DNA of 64,000 nucleotides from Rhizobium sp. CSW-27 (lineage in GTDB: Bacteria > Pseudomonadota > Alphaproteobacteria > Rhizobiales > Rhizobiaceae), in contig NZ_JAHHZO010000004.1 in NCBI RefSeq assembly GCF_018760785.1, positions 372,001 to 436,000 of the forward strand, in the 5' to 3' direction. Made by a program: the position numbers and the translations under genes. The notes beneath the pieces were generated by a model. That model was not told the origin of the DNA. It searched no databases and was given only the letters and a program-made list of their open reading frames with translations. Shown here piece after piece: positions 9,175 through 19,375 of the stretch. The stretch's first letter is position 1, and each line of letters opens with the position of its first letter.

Positions 9175-11319
9175 ATGTCCAGATCCTTGCGCGAAAACAA
9201 CGTCTCGAACCTCCGCCGCCTCGCTCGCCTTGCACTTGCCACCACGGCCCTTGCCGGTTCCCTCTCCACTGTTCGGGCTCAGGAGGCGGAAGAAGGCACG
9301 GTTCTCGATCCGGTTCTGGTACAGGGCTCGACCTATCAGACCGACACCACCGGCAGCTATACGACCGACCTGATCAGTGTCGGCGACAAGGATACCCGTC
9401 CCCTGCGCGAGGTGCCGCAATCCACCACGGTTCTGACCCGCGAGCGGCTGGACGACGGCAACTATACCTCGCTCGACACGGCGCTCAAGGAAACGCCCGG
9501 CGTCGTGGTGCTCACCAATGACGACGGTCGCTCCAGTCTCTATTCGCGCGGCTTCGAGTTCGATTCGCTTTATCTGAACGGCCTGCCGACGCCGCTGTCC
9601 AGCATCTACGGCACGCAGCCGGACATGGTCTTCGTCGACCACGTCGAGATCCTGCGTGGCCCCTCCGGCCTGTTCGGCGGCACGGGCGAACCGAGCGGCG
9701 CCATCAACATGCGCCTCAAGCAGCCCTCGGACGAATTCAAGGCGGGGATCAACACGATCTTCAGCTCGTGGAACGGCAAGCGCATCGAGGGCGATGTCAC
9801 CGGACCGCTGGTGGAAGGCGGCGATGTGCGCGGGCGCCTTGTCGGCACGCTCTCCTCGAAAGACGGCTTCATCGACGGCACCGACAACAAGGTCGGCGCG
9901 ATCTACGGCACCCTGCAGGCCGACATCACCGACAATACCACGGCCACCTTGTCCGTGACCCACCAGCAGCGCGACATCACACCGTTCAACGGCCTGCCGA
10001 CGCTTTCCGACGGCACCCTGCTCGATGTCGACCGCTCGACCTATACCGGTGCCGACTGGAACTATTTCAACAACAAGGTGACCAACTACATCGCCGAGGT
10101 GGAGCATCGTTTCGAGGATGGCGGCCACGCCAAGATCTCGGCGCTCTATTCCGTCGTCGACGTGGATTTCCTCTATGCCTATGCCGCCGGCGCCGCCAAT
10201 GCCTCCGGCAATGTTACGTCCGGCACCCGCTGGCTGGCGCGCGATTACCACGAAGAATCCTACGCGGTGGATGCGCATGTCAGCCGCCCCTTCGAACTGT
10301 TCGGGCTGGAAAACAACATCATCGCCGGGATCGACTATCGCGGCGTCGATAGCCGGCTGTACTCGGCATCGGACACCATCAGTGGCGTTCAGAGCATCTA
10401 TGACTGGAACAGCTCCATCGCGCGTCCGACAGTCACATTCGGCGCACCGACTGATACCGATACTTGGCAGGTGGGTCTTTACGGGCAGTGGCGCATCAAG
10501 CCGGTCGATCCGCTGACCCTGATCGGTGGCGGTCGCGTCAGCTGGTATGAAAGCGACAGCGGCAGCAGCAGTGTCAGCGTCAATGGCAAGGTGACGCCCT
10601 ATGCCGGCATCACCTATGATCTCACGGACCAGGTGACGGCCTATGCGAGCTACACGGAAATCTTCCAGCCCCAATCAAGCCCGGTCCATGGCGGCGGCAT
10701 CCTGAAGCCTCGCACGGGACGGCAATACGAAGCGGGCGTGAAAGCGGAACTGTTTGACGACGTGAACGCCACCGCCGCCTATTTCAACATCAAGGACAAG
10801 AACCGCGCGGTCAGCGATACCGCTCATACCGGCTATTACCTTGCCAGCGGCGAGGCCAATATCCAGGGCATCGAGCTGGAAATGACCGGCACCATCCTCG
10901 ACAACTGGGAGGCGACGGCCGCCTACACCTATACCGATACCGTCTATGACAACACGAGAACGGCCGCCGGTTCGGAATTCTACACGCCGGAGCACATGGT
11001 GCAGCTGTGGACGAAATATACCTTCGATGACAGCCAGCCGCTGCTGAGCGGACTCTATATCGGCGGCGGCGTCAAGCTGTTCAGCTCGTTCAAGAATATC
11101 TCGCGCACGTCAACGGGTGGCGCCACGACCATCGAGGCGCCCGGCTATGGCGTGGTCGACCTGCAGGCCGGCTATCAGTTCACCGAGAACCTCTCGGCAA
11201 GCCTGACGGTCAACAACGTGTTCGACAAGAAATATTACGAGCGCGTCGGTGGCACCTCGGTGTTCAACTTCTATGGCGAGCCGCGCAGCGTGGTCTTCAA
11301 GCTGGCCGCAAAGTTCTGA
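9175..11319 (+). CDS. TonB-dependent siderophore receptor
   Basis: A 714-residue outer-membrane receptor importing a ferric siderophore with energy from TonB. It has a long rhizobial-type signal peptide (likely cut after TVRA near residue 36), a TonB-box-like GTVLDPVLVQ, a plug domain with REVPQSTTVLT and SRGFEFDSLYLNG, and a beta-barrel ending in VFKLAAKF with the required C-terminal Phe. This layout is that of the TIGR01783-type siderophore receptor family (FhuA, FoxA, FpvA); the substrate cannot be told from the sequence. The gene follows an ABC exporter and ends at a strong hairpin. Confidence 0.95.
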   Translation: MSRSLRENNVSNLRRLARLALATTALAGSLSTVRAQEAEEGTVLDPVLVQGSTYQTDTTGSYTTDLISVGDKDTRPLREVPQSTTVLTRERLDDGNYTSLDTALKETPGVVVLTNDDGRSSLYSRGFEFDSLYLNGLPTPLSSIYGTQPDMVFVDHVEILRGPSGLFGGTGEPSGAINMRLKQPSDEFKAGINTIFSSWNGKRIEGDVTGPLVEGGDVRGRLVGTLSSKDGFIDGTDNKVGAIYGTLQADITDNTTATLSVTHQQRDITPFNGLPTLSDGTLLDVDRSTYTGADWNYFNNKVTNYIAEVEHRFEDGGHAKISALYSVVDVDFLYAYAAGAANASGNVTSGTRWLARDYHEESYAVDAHVSRPFELFGLENNIIAGIDYRGVDSRLYSASDTISGVQSIYDWNSSIARPTVTFGAPTDTDTWQVGLYGQWRIKPVDPLTLIGGGRVSWYESDSGSSSVSVNGKVTPYAGITYDLTDQVTAYASYTEIFQPQSSPVHGGGILKPRTGRQYEAGVKAELFDDVNATAAYFNIKDKNRAVSDTAHTGYYLASGEANIQGIELEMTGTILDNWEATAAYTYTDTVYDNTRTAAGSEFYTPEHMVQLWTKYTFDDSQPLLSGLYIGGGVKLFSSFKNISRTSTGGATTIEAPGYGVVDLQAGYQFTENLSASLTVNNVFDKKYYERVGGTSVFNFYGEPRSVVFKLAAKF

Positions 11320-11358
11320 GCAGCAAATCCTGCCGGAGATCCACGGCATGAAAACGGG

Positions 11359-11383
11359 AAAAGGCGCCTTGCGGGCGCCTTTT
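11359..11383. terminator. bidirectional terminator between TonB receptor and second chemoreceptor
   Basis: Stem AAAAGGCGCC / GGCGCCTTTT with a five-base loop. It lies between two convergent stop codons (11319 and 11412), and the A-rich and T-rich flanks let it act in both directions. Confidence 0.85.
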
Positions 11384-11411
11384 CGATTCCTGCCGTCTGC
11401 TGGCTCCGCTC

Positions 11412-13319
11412 TCAGGCCGCGGTGCGATAGGCATGGCCGCCGCTTGCGGCACCATCCAGGCGGAACCGTGCGAGGATCGCCGTCAGCTGGCGGCTTTCGG
11501 CAGCCAGCACCTGGCTCGCAGCGGTGGTTTCCTCCACCATCGCGGCGTTCTGCTGCGTCATCTGGTCCATGTGGTTGACGGAGGTGTTGATCTCGCCAAG
11601 TGCTGCGGACTGTTCGCCGGCGGCACGCGCAATGGTCGCCACATGGTCGTTGACGCGGTTGACCAGATCCTCGATCTCCTTCAGCGCATCGCCGGTCGAC
11701 AGCACCAGCGTCACGCCACCCTTCACCTCGTCAGCGGAGGTATTGATCAGCGTCTTGATCTCCTTGGCGGCATTGGCGGACCGCTGGGCGAGTTCCCGCA
11801 CTTCCTGCGCCACCACGGCAAAGCCGCGACCGGCCTCGCCCGCGCGGGCCGCCTCGACGCCGGCATTCAGCGCCAGCAGGTTGGTCTGGAAGGCGATCTC
11901 GTCGATCACCGAGATGATCTGGCTGATCTTCTGCGAGGACTGCTCGATGCGGCCCATCGCCTCGATCGCGTCGCGCACGATACCGCCGGAGCGTCCGGCG
12001 CTCGCTTTCGTCTCAGCCACCATGCGGGTCGCTTCATTGGCGCGATCGGTGGACATGCGAACGGTGGTGGTGATCTCTTCAAGCGCTGCCGCGGTTTCCT
12101 CCAGCGCCGCCGCCTGCTGCTCGGTGCGGCGGGCCAGCTGGTTCGACGCCGTCGACAGTTCGCCGGAATTGTCGGTGATGGTGCCGGCGGCGGTGCGCAC
12201 GTTTTCCATCGTTCCGCGCAGCACGCCCATGGTCACGTTGACGTTCTGCTGCAGTTCGGCAAAGGCGCCCTGGAATTCACCGCGCATGTCCTGGGTAAGG
12301 TCCTGCTCGGCGAGGGCGGCGATGACGCGGCGCACCTCGTTGATGCCCTTGTCGACATTGTCGACCAGTTCGTTGACGCTGCTTGCAAAGCGTTCGAGAT
12401 CGGCATCTTCGTAACGCTTGCTGATACGCTGGCTGAAATCGCCGGCCGCGGCCGCAGCCACGATGCCGCTGATCGAGACCTGCAGGTCCTTGCTCTGGCG
12501 GTTCAGCGCCGCTTCCTGCGCCTCCATGGCTCGCATGTGGATTTCGTTGGCACGGAACACTTCGAGCGCCCGGGCCATCTCGCCGATCTCGTCGGTGCGG
12601 TCGGTATCGATCACCGGCTGGTCGGTCTGGCCCTTGGCCATGGCGCTCATCACCAGCGTCATGCGGCGGATCGGGTTGGCGATTTCGCGGCGGGCAATGA
12701 CAAGGCTGAGCGCCACACCGGCGACGATGCAGACGAGGGCGGTGATCGCGAGGATCATCACCGTTGTCTGCGACTGATCGATGGCATGGCTGCGCGACTG
12801 CGACAGCGTCTTGGCGGAATAGGTGCTGTAGACCTTGACCGCGGCGGTGACCGCCTTCTGGCCGTCGAGCGCCTTCTCAAGCGCGGCGGTCATGGCCTGG
12901 CGATCCTTGCCAGCCTCGGTACCCGCCACCTTCACCATCTGGCGGATGGTGTCGAAATAGGCATTGAGGCTGGTCTTGATGTCGGAAAGCTGCTTCTGCT
13001 CTTCCGCATCGGCGGTGGAGGCGATCTTCGGCAGCCGTTCCAGCATTTCCTTGGCGCGTTTTTCCGTCTCGGCGGCAAAGTCGGCCGCCTTTTCGGGTGC
13101 CAGTGCCAGCTGATAGGTCATGCGACTGATGGCGATGATGTCGATGCGCAGGTCCATGGCCTCGCGGGCCACCTCCTCGCGGGCGCCGGTGTCTTTCAGC
13201 GCACCGCCGAGCGAGAACAGGCCTTGCGTTCCGACTGCGGCAATGGCGGCGGCGGCTGCGCCCATCAGCACCACCACCAGACTGATCTTCTTCAGGATCG
13301 ACAGGTTCTTGATCGTCAC
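11412..13319 (-). CDS. methyl-accepting chemotaxis protein with four-helix-type sensor and HAMP
   Basis: A 635-residue chemoreceptor. It opens [13 protein letters not shown], with a first membrane segment at about 10-30, a largely helical periplasmic domain of about 150 residues, a second membrane segment near 185-208, HAMP with [11 protein letters not shown], a second HAMP-like linker, and the signalling hairpin [22 protein letters not shown] chose the GTG at 13319 since GGAG lies eight bases before it and the start matches related receptors; an in-frame ATG at 13370 is poorer. The C-terminus lacks a CheR/CheB-tethering pentapeptide. It is convergent with the siderophore receptor and shares no operon. 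Confidence 0.93.
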   Translation of the reverse strand: MTIKNLSILKKISLVVVLMGAAAAAIAAVGTQGLFSLGGALKDTGAREEVAREAMDLRIDIIAISRMTYQLALAPEKAADFAAETEKRAKEMLERLPKIASTADAEEQKQLSDIKTSLNAYFDTIRQMVKVAGTEAGKDRQAMTAALEKALDGQKAVTAAVKVYSTYSAKTLSQSRSHAIDQSQTTVMILAITALVCIVAGVALSLVIARREIANPIRRMTLVMSAMAKGQTDQPVIDTDRTDEIGEMARALEVFRANEIHMRAMEAQEAALNRQSKDLQVSISGIVAAAAAGDFSQRISKRYEDADLERFASSVNELVDNVDKGINEVRRVIAALAEQDLTQDMRGEFQGAFAELQQNVNVTMGVLRGTMENVRTAAGTITDNSGELSTASNQLARRTEQQAAALEETAAALEEITTTVRMSTDRANEATRMVAETKASAGRSGGIVRDAIEAMGRIEQSSQKISQIISVIDEIAFQTNLLALNAGVEAARAGEAGRGFAVVAQEVRELAQRSANAAKEIKTLINTSADEVKGGVTLVLSTGDALKEIEDLVNRVNDHVATIARAAGEQSAALGEINTSVNHMDQMTQQNAAMVEETTAASQVLAAESRQLTAILARFRLDGAASGGHAYRTAA

Positions 13320-13571
13320 GGACACGTCTCCGAAGGCTTTGCACGAGGCGGATTGCACGGCAGGGTACACACCCGCGCCACTCTTCCATTCGAAGTTTCT
13401 AAGGTGCGTAAGTTAAAATTTCGCATGGGAAAACTGGGAGAATTTACGGGGTCCCGCAGCGCCGAAGGATACAAAATCCGCGAGGCAGGTCCGCACGCCA
13501 GCAAAGGCGCGCCGGCCAAGCGCTTGATGCGATTGAATGATTCGCTTCTCCCCGTTTTCCACAGCTTACAG

Positions 13572-13618
13572 ACACAAGATATTGTGGTTAAAAAACCGTT
13601 GCAGTCTAAGCCTTGACG
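13572..13618. promoter_or_regulatory. upstream NrdR-box pair
   Basis: The box at 13572-13587 (ACACAAGATATTGTGG) matches 14 of 16 positions of the NrdR consensus acaCwAtATaTwGtgt. A weaker partner at 13603-13618 keeps the CTA / TTG arms (CTAAGCCTTG core). Centres are 31 bp apart, the spacing typical of paired NrdR boxes. A TTGTGG-N17-TCTAAG promoter-like pair overlaps both. Confidence 0.65.
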
Positions 13619-13816
13619 AATCTCCCTCTTCGGCCGAGATTGGCACCGTTGCGGCGACAACAGGATCGGGCGTCACGAGGCCGGTTCTCCCACGCGCAAA
13701 AAATCACCCAACTCCGTCGATCGGCGGCTGGCCATGATGGCTCGCTCGCTGGAGGGAGATCGTGTGTCTTTTTGCGGCATCGCCTCGACAAAATGGGGTG
13801 GTGGAAAACTGCTTTT

Positions 13817-13863
13817 ACGCTATATTTAGTGTTTGCAGCCAATCTGCCCACAAGATACAGGTC
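13817..13863. promoter_or_regulatory. proximal NrdR-box pair
   Basis: The box at 13817-13832 (ACGCTATATTTAGTGT) matches 14 of 16 consensus positions; the partner at 13848-13863 has the core CAAGATACAG (8 of 10). Centres are again 31 bp apart. The pair lies 123 bases before the nrdJ ATG and overlaps a weak TTGCAG-N17-TACAGG promoter-like sequence, as expected for repression by NrdR. Confidence 0.7.
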
Positions 13864-13985
13864 GACCATCCACGGATGATTTACCATTCGAGTTGAAACG
13901 GACACGGCTGCGCGTTGTTTTCCAGCGATCGCCGCCAACGGATTTTTGTGCGCCTGGCAGAGGCGCAACAGCGAGGACGAGAGAG

Positions 13986-16900
13986 ATGCGCATTGAACGT
14001 CGTTTCACCAAACCTGGCCAGGGCGCCTATGCGGAGATCGAATTCCGCAAGGCCGTGAGCGAAATCCGCAATCCGGACGGCTCGATCGTCTTCCGCCTGG
14101 AAGACATCGATGTTCCGGCGCAGTTCTCCCAGGTGGCGACGGACGTTCTCGCGCAGAAATATTTCCGCAAGGCCGGCGTGCCGAAGGTCCTGAAGAAGGT
14201 CGAGGAAAATGACGTTCCCTCCTTCCTGTGGCGCTCGGTTGCCGACGAGAAGGCCCTGAAGGATCTGCCGGAAGCCGAACGTTACGGCTCGGAAACCGAT
14301 GCACGTCAGGTTTTTGACCGTCTGGCCGGTACCTGGACCTACTGGGGCTGGAAGGGCAAGTATTTCTCCTCGGAAGAAGATGCCGCCGCCTTCAAGGACG
14401 AGCTTGCCTACATGCTCGCCACCCAGCGCGTGGCACCCAATTCCCCGCAGTGGTTCAACACCGGCCTGCACTGGGCCTATGGCATTGACGGCCCCGGCCA
14501 GGGCCATTTCTATGTCGATCCCTTCACCGGCAAGCTGACCAAGTCGAAGTCTGCCTATGAGCATCCGCAGCCGCATGCCTGCTTCATCCAGTCCGTCGAG
14601 GACGACCTCGTCAACGAGGGCGGTATCATGGACCTGTGGGTGCGCGAAGCCCGCCTGTTCAAGTATGGCTCCGGCACCGGTTCCAACTTCTCCTATCTGC
14701 GCGGCGAAGGCGAAAAGCTGTCCGGCGGCGGCCGTTCCTCCGGCCTCATGTCCTTCCTGAAGATCGGTGACCGTGCGGCCGGCGCCATCAAGTCCGGCGG
14801 CACCACCCGCCGCGCGGCAAAGATGGTCGTCGTCGACATCGACCATCCGGATATCGAGGAATATATCGACTGGAAGGTGAAGGAGGAGCAGAAGGTTGCC
14901 GCCCTCGTCACCGGCTCCAAGATCGTGTCGAGGCACCTGAAGGCCATCATGAAGGCCTGCATCAACTGCGAGGGTGATGGCGAGGATTGCTTCGACCCGA
15001 CGAAGAACCCGGCCCTGAAGCGCGAGATCCGCGCCGCCAAGAAGGACCAGGTTCCGGAAAACTACGTCAAGCGCGTCATCCAGTTCGCCCGCCAGGGCTA
15101 CAAGGATCTCGAGTTCAAGACCTATGACACGGACTGGGATTCGGAAGCCTATCTCACCGTCTCCGGCCAGAACTCCAACAACTCCGTCTCACTGAAGGAC
15201 GACTTCCTGCGCGCTGTCGAAAATGACGGCGAGTGGAACCTGACCGCCCGCAAGGACGGCCGCGTGATGAAGACGCTGAAGGCGCGCGACCTGTGGGAAA
15301 AAATCTCCTACGCCGCCTGGGCATCGGCCGATCCGGGCCTGCACTTCAACACCACGATGAACGACTGGCACACCTGCCCGGCGGCAGGCCCCATCCGTGC
15401 ATCGAACCCGTGCTCGGAATACATGTTCCTTGATGACACGGCCTGCAACCTTGCCTCGCTGAACCTGCTGCAGTTCAAGGACCGGGCCACCAAGCGCATC
15501 AACATTGCCGATTACGAGCATGCGGTGCGCCTGTGGACGGTGGTTCTGGAAGTATCGGTGATGATGGCGCAGTTCCCGTCGCGCCGCATTGCCGAACTCT
15601 CTTATGAATACCGCACGCTCGGCCTCGGCTATGCCAATATCGGCGGCCTCCTGATGTCCTCCGGCATTCCCTATGATTCGGCGGAAGGTCGCGCCATTGC
15701 CGGCTCGCTGACCGCGATCATGACGGGCGTGGCTTACGCAACCTCGGCGGAAATCGCCTCCGAACTCGGCCCCTTCCCGGGCTTTGCCCCGAACCGCGAC
15801 AACATGCTGCGCGTCATCCGCAACCATCGCCGCGCCGCCTATGGCGAAGCGGCCGGCTATGAGGGCCTCTCCGTCAACCCGGTTCCGCTGATCCATTCGG
15901 AGAACCCGGACCAGGATCTGGTGGCCCACGCCAAGGCCGCCTGGGACAAGGCGCTCTCGCTCGGCGAACAGCACGGCTACCGCAATGCCCAGACGACGGT
16001 GATCGCGCCGACCGGCACGATCGGCCTCGTGATGGACTGCGACACGACCGGCATCGAGCCCGACTTCGCGCTGGTGAAGTTCAAGAAGCTCGCAGGCGGC
16101 GGCTATTTCAAGATCATCAACGGTGCCGTTCCGGAAGCGCTGCGTACGCTGGGCTACACCGAAAGCCAGATCGCCGAGATCGAGGCCTATGCCGTCGGCC
16201 ACGGCAACATCAACCAGGCGCCGGGCGTCAATCCCGGCTCGCTGAAGGCCAAGGGCTTCACCGACGAGAAGATCGAGGCGATCAACGGCGCCACCAAGGC
16301 TGCCTTCGACATCAAGTTCGTCTTCAACCAGTGGACGCTGGGTGCCGACTTCCTGAAGGACGTGCTGAAGGTCACCGACGAGCAGCTCGCCGACATGAGC
16401 TTCAACCTGCTGGAGCATATCGGCTTCTCGAAGAAGGACATCGAGGCCGCCAACATCCATGTCTGCGGTGCGATGACGCTGGAAGGCGCGCCCTTCCTGA
16501 AGGCCGAGCATCTGCCCGTCTTCGATTGCGCCAATCCCTGCGGCAAGATCGGCAAGCGTTATCTCTCGGTCGAATCCCATATCCGCATGATGGCGGCCGC
16601 CCAGCCCTTCATCTCGGGTGCGATCTCCAAGACGATCAACATGCCGAACGAGGCGACCGTCGAGGATTGCGGCTCCGCCTACATGCTGTCCTGGAAGCTG
16701 GCGCTGAAGGCCAATGCGCTCTATCGCGATGGCTCCAAGCTCTCCCAGCCGCTGAACGCCTCGCTGATCGAGGACGAGGAGGACGAGGATACGGTGGAAG
16801 AGCTGCTGTCGCAGCCGGCTGCCGCCCAGGCCGTGGTCGTCACCGAAAAGATCGTCGAGCGCGTGGTGGAACGTCTGGTCCGCAGCCAGGAAAAGCTGCC

Positions 16901-17780
16901 GTCCCGCCGCAAGGGTTATACCCAGAAGGCGAAGATCGGCGGCCACACCATCTTCCTGCGCACCGGCGAATATGACGACGGCCGTCTTGGCGAAATCTTC
17001 CTCGACATGAACAAGGAAGGTTCGGCGCTGCGCGCCTTCATCAACAACTTCGCCATCTCGGTGTCGCTCGGTCTGCAGTATGGCGTGCCGCTGGAAGAAT
17101 ATGTCGATGCCTTCACCTTCACCAAGTTCGAGCCGGCCGGCATCGTGACGGGCAATGACGCGATCAAGAACGCAACCTCGATCCTCGACTACGTGTTCCG
17201 CGAACTCGCCATCTCCTATCTCGGTCGCCACGATCTGGCGCATGTCGATACCTCCGACTTCTCCTCCACGGCGCTCGGCCGCGGCGTGTCGGAAGGCAAG
17301 GCCGACATCGTCTCGAAGGGTCTGACCCGCGGCTACCGCCCGACGCTGGTCTCCAGCGCCCAGTCCGGCGAACCGCGCGGCGCCGCCTCCGCGGCACCGG
17401 CCAAGGCATCGGCCGGCGGCAATGTGACGGCCTTTGCCGGCTCCGCCGCCCGCAAGCTGGAAGCAACGGTTGCCATTTCCACCTCCGAAGTCGTGTCGTT
17501 CAAGCGCGACTACGAGGAGCGGGCCAAGGAACTGGCAGAAGAGATGATCGAGGAAGCGATCGCCGACGAGGCCGCCACCGCCCTCTTCTCCGACAAGGCC
17601 GCCGCCGACGCGGCCTCTGCCAAGGCGGACGCCAAGAAGGTGGAAGCCGAACGCCGCATGCGCTCCATCGCGCAGGGCTACACGGGCAACATGTGCTCCG
17701 AGTGCCAGAATTTTACGATGGTGCGCAATGGGACCTGCGAGAAGTGCGAGACGTGTGGCGCAACGAGCGGGTGCAGCTGA
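13986..17780 (+). CDS. nrdJ: vitamin B12-dependent ribonucleotide reductase (class II)
   Basis: A 1264-residue enzyme that reduces ribonucleotides to deoxyribonucleotides using adenosylcobalamin to make the thiyl radical, so it works with or without oxygen. The active-site NPCSE motif (radical Cys and Glu) is near residue 475, and [15 protein letters not shown] near 675 is the conserved barrel segment. The C-terminus ends in paired Cys motifs ([12 protein letters not shown]) that should pass electrons from thioredoxin. The length is that of the alphaproteobacterial single-chain form. The ATG at 13986 follows GAGGACGAGAG. Two candidate NrdR operators upstream suggest repression when dATP is plentiful. 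No class I nrdAB genes are in the window. Confidence 0.97.
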   Translation: MRIERRFTKPGQGAYAEIEFRKAVSEIRNPDGSIVFRLEDIDVPAQFSQVATDVLAQKYFRKAGVPKVLKKVEENDVPSFLWRSVADEKALKDLPEAERYGSETDARQVFDRLAGTWTYWGWKGKYFSSEEDAAAFKDELAYMLATQRVAPNSPQWFNTGLHWAYGIDGPGQGHFYVDPFTGKLTKSKSAYEHPQPHACFIQSVEDDLVNEGGIMDLWVREARLFKYGSGTGSNFSYLRGEGEKLSGGGRSSGLMSFLKIGDRAAGAIKSGGTTRRAAKMVVVDIDHPDIEEYIDWKVKEEQKVAALVTGSKIVSRHLKAIMKACINCEGDGEDCFDPTKNPALKREIRAAKKDQVPENYVKRVIQFARQGYKDLEFKTYDTDWDSEAYLTVSGQNSNNSVSLKDDFLRAVENDGEWNLTARKDGRVMKTLKARDLWEKISYAAWASADPGLHFNTTMNDWHTCPAAGPIRASNPCSEYMFLDDTACNLASLNLLQFKDRATKRINIADYEHAVRLWTVVLEVSVMMAQFPSRRIAELSYEYRTLGLGYANIGGLLMSSGIPYDSAEGRAIAGSLTAIMTGVAYATSAEIASELGPFPGFAPNRDNMLRVIRNHRRAAYGEAAGYEGLSVNPVPLIHSENPDQDLVAHAKAAWDKALSLGEQHGYRNAQTTVIAPTGTIGLVMDCDTTGIEPDFALVKFKKLAGGGYFKIINGAVPEALRTLGYTESQIAEIEAYAVGHGNINQAPGVNPGSLKAKGFTDEKIEAINGATKAAFDIKFVFNQWTLGADFLKDVLKVTDEQLADMSFNLLEHIGFSKKDIEAANIHVCGAMTLEGAPFLKAEHLPVFDCANPCGKIGKRYLSVESHIRMMAAAQPFISGAISKTINMPNEATVEDCGSAYMLSWKLALKANALYRDGSKLSQPLNASLIEDEEDEDTVEELLSQPAAAQAVVVTEKIVERVVERLVRSQEKLPSRRKGYTQKAKIGGHTIFLRTGEYDDGRLGEIFLDMNKEGSALRAFINNFAISVSLGLQYGVPLEEYVDAFTFTKFEPAGIVTGNDAIKNATSILDYVFRELAISYLGRHDLAHVDTSDFSSTALGRGVSEGKADIVSKGLTRGYRPTLVSSAQSGEPRGAASAAPAKASAGGNVTAFAGSAARKLEATVAISTSEVVSFKRDYEERAKELAEEMIEEAIADEAATALFSDKAAADAASAKADAKKVEAERRMRSIAQGYTGNMCSECQNFTMVRNGTCEKCETCGATSGCS

Positions 17781-17804
17781 TTGGCTGAGGTTTGAATGGA
17801 ATGC

Positions 17805-17826
17805 GGCCCGGGGGAAACCTCGGGCC
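17805..17826 (+). terminator. hairpin after nrdJ
   Basis: Nine-base stem (one G-T pair) GGCCCGGGG / CCTCGGGCC with a GAAA loop, 24 bases after the stop. No T-run, so it may be an RNA 3'-end stabiliser or factor-dependent terminator rather than an intrinsic one. Confidence 0.4.
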
Positions 17827-17901
17827 GAAATGATTCTGGTGTATGGGTGGCTGGATCGGCCAGAGGTCACTTCCCCAGGGTGCTCCTTTGTACCGCTCGT
17901 G

Positions 17902-17934
17902 GATGGATCCTCGGGTCAAGCCCGAGGATGACGA
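17902..17934 (+). repeat. palindromic intergenic repeat, copy A
   Basis: ATCCTCGGG / CCCGAGGAT, a perfect 9-bp palindrome with a TCAAG loop (17907-17929), plus flanking bases shared with copy B in inverted order. Repeats of this kind are widespread in Rhizobiales intergenic DNA (established knowledge, family name not certain). Confidence 0.75.
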
Positions 17935-18089
17935 CCGAGCGGGGCCTCTGCCCAAAGAACCGCAACCAGAGGCGCAAGAGTTTCGGCTCAACTAACGGAG
18001 AGAGCCTGCCTCCCCGCACGACAACCCCATATTGACGTCACGACAGAGGCCGGACCTACGATATGCGCCGACGTCTCCCCCCGCACTCC

Positions 18090-18118
18090 GTCATCCTCGG
18101 GCTTGACCCGAGGATCCA
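18090..18118 (-). repeat. palindromic intergenic repeat, copy B (inverted)
   Basis: ATCCTCGGG / CCCGAGGAT with loop CTTGA (18093-18115). It is the reverse complement of copy A across about 29 bases, including the flanks. It ends about 20 bases before the GIY-YIG gene, and could therefore form part of that gene's leader. Confidence 0.75.
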
Positions 18119-18138
18119 CTGCCAAGCATGCTGCACGC

Positions 18139-18423
18139 ATGACAGGTTATGTCTACATCATCACCAATCAACGGAACGGCACGCTCTATATCGGTGTGAC
18201 GTCGGACATCGCGCGCCGGATCTGGGAACATCGTGAAGGCCTCAACGACGGGTTTGCCGCGAAATACGGTTGCCGTACGCTGGTCTGGTACGAGGAGCAT
18301 GACCGGATCGAGACGGCTATCCAGTGCGAAAAGTCACTGAAGCGCTGGTACCGGAAATGGAAGATCCAGCTGATCGAAAGCATGAACCCCGATTGGCGAG
18401 ATCTTTATCCCGAACTCTGGTGA
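18139..18423 (+). CDS. GIY-YIG nuclease family small protein
   Basis: A 94-residue protein made of a single GIY-YIG domain: YVYIITN near residue 4 and LYIGV near 17 are the two signature strands, followed by the conserved Arg in DIARRIWEH and a Glu later in the domain. Small stand-alone members are common in rhizobial genomes, often beside palindromic repeats, and their cellular role is not established. The ATG at 18139 gives the family start; a frame extending to 18103 runs through the repeat and is unlikely. There is no clear ribosome-binding site, which may mean low expression. Confidence 0.85.
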   Translation: MTGYVYIITNQRNGTLYIGVTSDIARRIWEHREGLNDGFAAKYGCRTLVWYEEHDRIETAIQCEKSLKRWYRKWKIQLIESMNPDWRDLYPELW

Positions 18424-18443
18424 GGCAAGCCCAAAAAAATCCC

Positions 18444-19256
18444 CTACCCCTCCAGCCTCTCCTTCGGCACCGGCGCATCGTCATAGCCGCCATAGACCGA
18501 CTGGTCGAATGGGATCACCGCCCCGGTCATCATGCCGCTCTCGTCAGACGCCATCCACAGCACCGCGCGGGCCACTTCCTTCGGGTCGAGAATGCGGCCG
18601 AAGGGTTTTTGGGCGGCGGCGCGGTCGATGAAATCCGGGTCGCCGGTTTCCGACAGGATCAGCTTGCGCTCGTGGTCGGAATTCATCCAGCCGATATCCA
18701 GCTGGTTTACATGGATGCGGTGGCGCATCAGCGAAAAGGCGGCGTTGCGCGTCAGCGTCGCAAGCGCGCCCTTGGAGGCGGAATAGGGCGCAAGAAACGG
18801 CTGGCCGGCAAGGCTCGACATCGAGCCGATATTGACCACCCTGCCCTCGATCCCTTCGCGGATCATCACCTTCGCCGCATCCTGCAGAAGGAAGAAGGGC
18901 GCCCGCGTGTTCACCGCAAACATGCGGTCGAACAGTTCCGGCGTGGTGTTGAGGATGTTGCCGCGATCGGTGAGGCCTGCGGCATTGACGAGAATGTCGA
19001 TACGGCCGAACAGCCTGTCGGCCGCCGGGATGACGGATCGCACGGCATCGATCTCGGCAAGATCGGCGGTCACCAGTTCCACGCGGACACCGGTAGCATC
19101 AGAAATCCGCCGGGCCACCGTCCGCCCCTTTTCCGCGCCGCGCCCGACAATGACGATGCCGCCGGCACCGGCCTCTGCCAGTCGCTCGGCCACCGCCGCG
19201 CCGAGCCCCTGCGTGCCACCCGTGACAACCGCGATCTTCCCGTCAATCCTGCTCAT
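18444..19256 (-). CDS. SDR family NAD(P)-dependent oxidoreductase
   Basis: A 270-residue classical short-chain dehydrogenase. The nucleotide-binding TGGTQGLG is at residues 12-19, NAAG at 91-94, and the catalytic residues are Ser145, Tyr158 and Lys162 (YSASK). No Asp/Arg pattern gives a firm choice between NAD and NADP. The substrate is unknown; the sequence IDILVNAAGL is generic. A GGAGG lies seven bases before the ATG. It is convergent with the GIY-YIG gene and appears to be transcribed alone. Confidence 0.92.
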   Translation of the reverse strand: MSRIDGKIAVVTGGTQGLGAAVAERLAEAGAGGIVIVGRGAEKGRTVARRISDATGVRVELVTADLAEIDAVRSVIPAADRLFGRIDILVNAAGLTDRGNILNTTPELFDRMFAVNTRAPFFLLQDAAKVMIREGIEGRVVNIGSMSSLAGQPFLAPYSASKGALATLTRNAAFSLMRHRIHVNQLDIGWMNSDHERKLILSETGDPDFIDRAAAQKPFGRILDPKEVARAVLWMASDESGMMTGAVIPFDQSVYGGYDDAPVPKERLEG

Positions 19257-19319
19257 CGTCCGGCCTCCTCATGCCATCCTGCTCCTGAGCGGAACTGATA
19301 GCGCGGCGACCCCGCAAAT

Positions 19320-19354
19320 GCAAAACGGCTCCCCCGGGGTACGGGAGAGCCGCG
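19320..19354 (-). terminator. terminator of the porin-like gene
   Basis: On the minus strand GGCTCTCCC pairs with GGGGGAGCC (one mismatch) and is followed by GTTTTG, 22 bases after the stop codon of the outer-membrane protein gene. Confidence 0.7.
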
Positions 19355-19375
19355 CAGGCATCAATCGGCGGTGGA

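Larger units (their letters stand above)
13320..13985. other. 666-base intergenic region upstream of nrdJ
   Basis: No convincing gene is present: short open frames here lack a ribosome-binding site and family resemblance. The left part should hold the promoter of the chemoreceptor (minus strand). The right part is more AT-rich and carries two candidate NrdR-box pairs, listed separately. I looked for a cobalamin riboswitch, expected for a B12-dependent enzyme, and saw no B12-box-like sequence. The leader between the second box pair and the nrdJ ATG is about 120 bases and has a small hairpin near 13950. Confidence 0.6.

Noticed and set aside
11433..13616. A 727-codon plus-strand frame opposite the second chemoreceptor
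   Set aside because: Antisense shadow; the minus-strand frame is a clear chemoreceptor with signalling hairpin.
13613..13879. An 88-codon open frame before nrdJ
   Set aside because: No ribosome-binding site, Arg-rich composition like non-coding GC-rich DNA, and it runs across the proximal NrdR boxes.
13320..13985. Cobalamin riboswitch upstream of nrdJ
   Set aside because: I searched for a B12-box-like core and the expected long leader fold and saw neither; the control sites found are NrdR-like.
15189..17870. An 893-codon open frame opposite nrdJ
   Set aside because: Antisense shadow of the strongly supported nrdJ gene.
18139..18423. The GIY-YIG gene as a homing endonuclease or mobile element
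   Set aside because: It is a 94-residue single-domain protein with no DNA-recognition domain, intron or intein nearby, and no target-site duplication.
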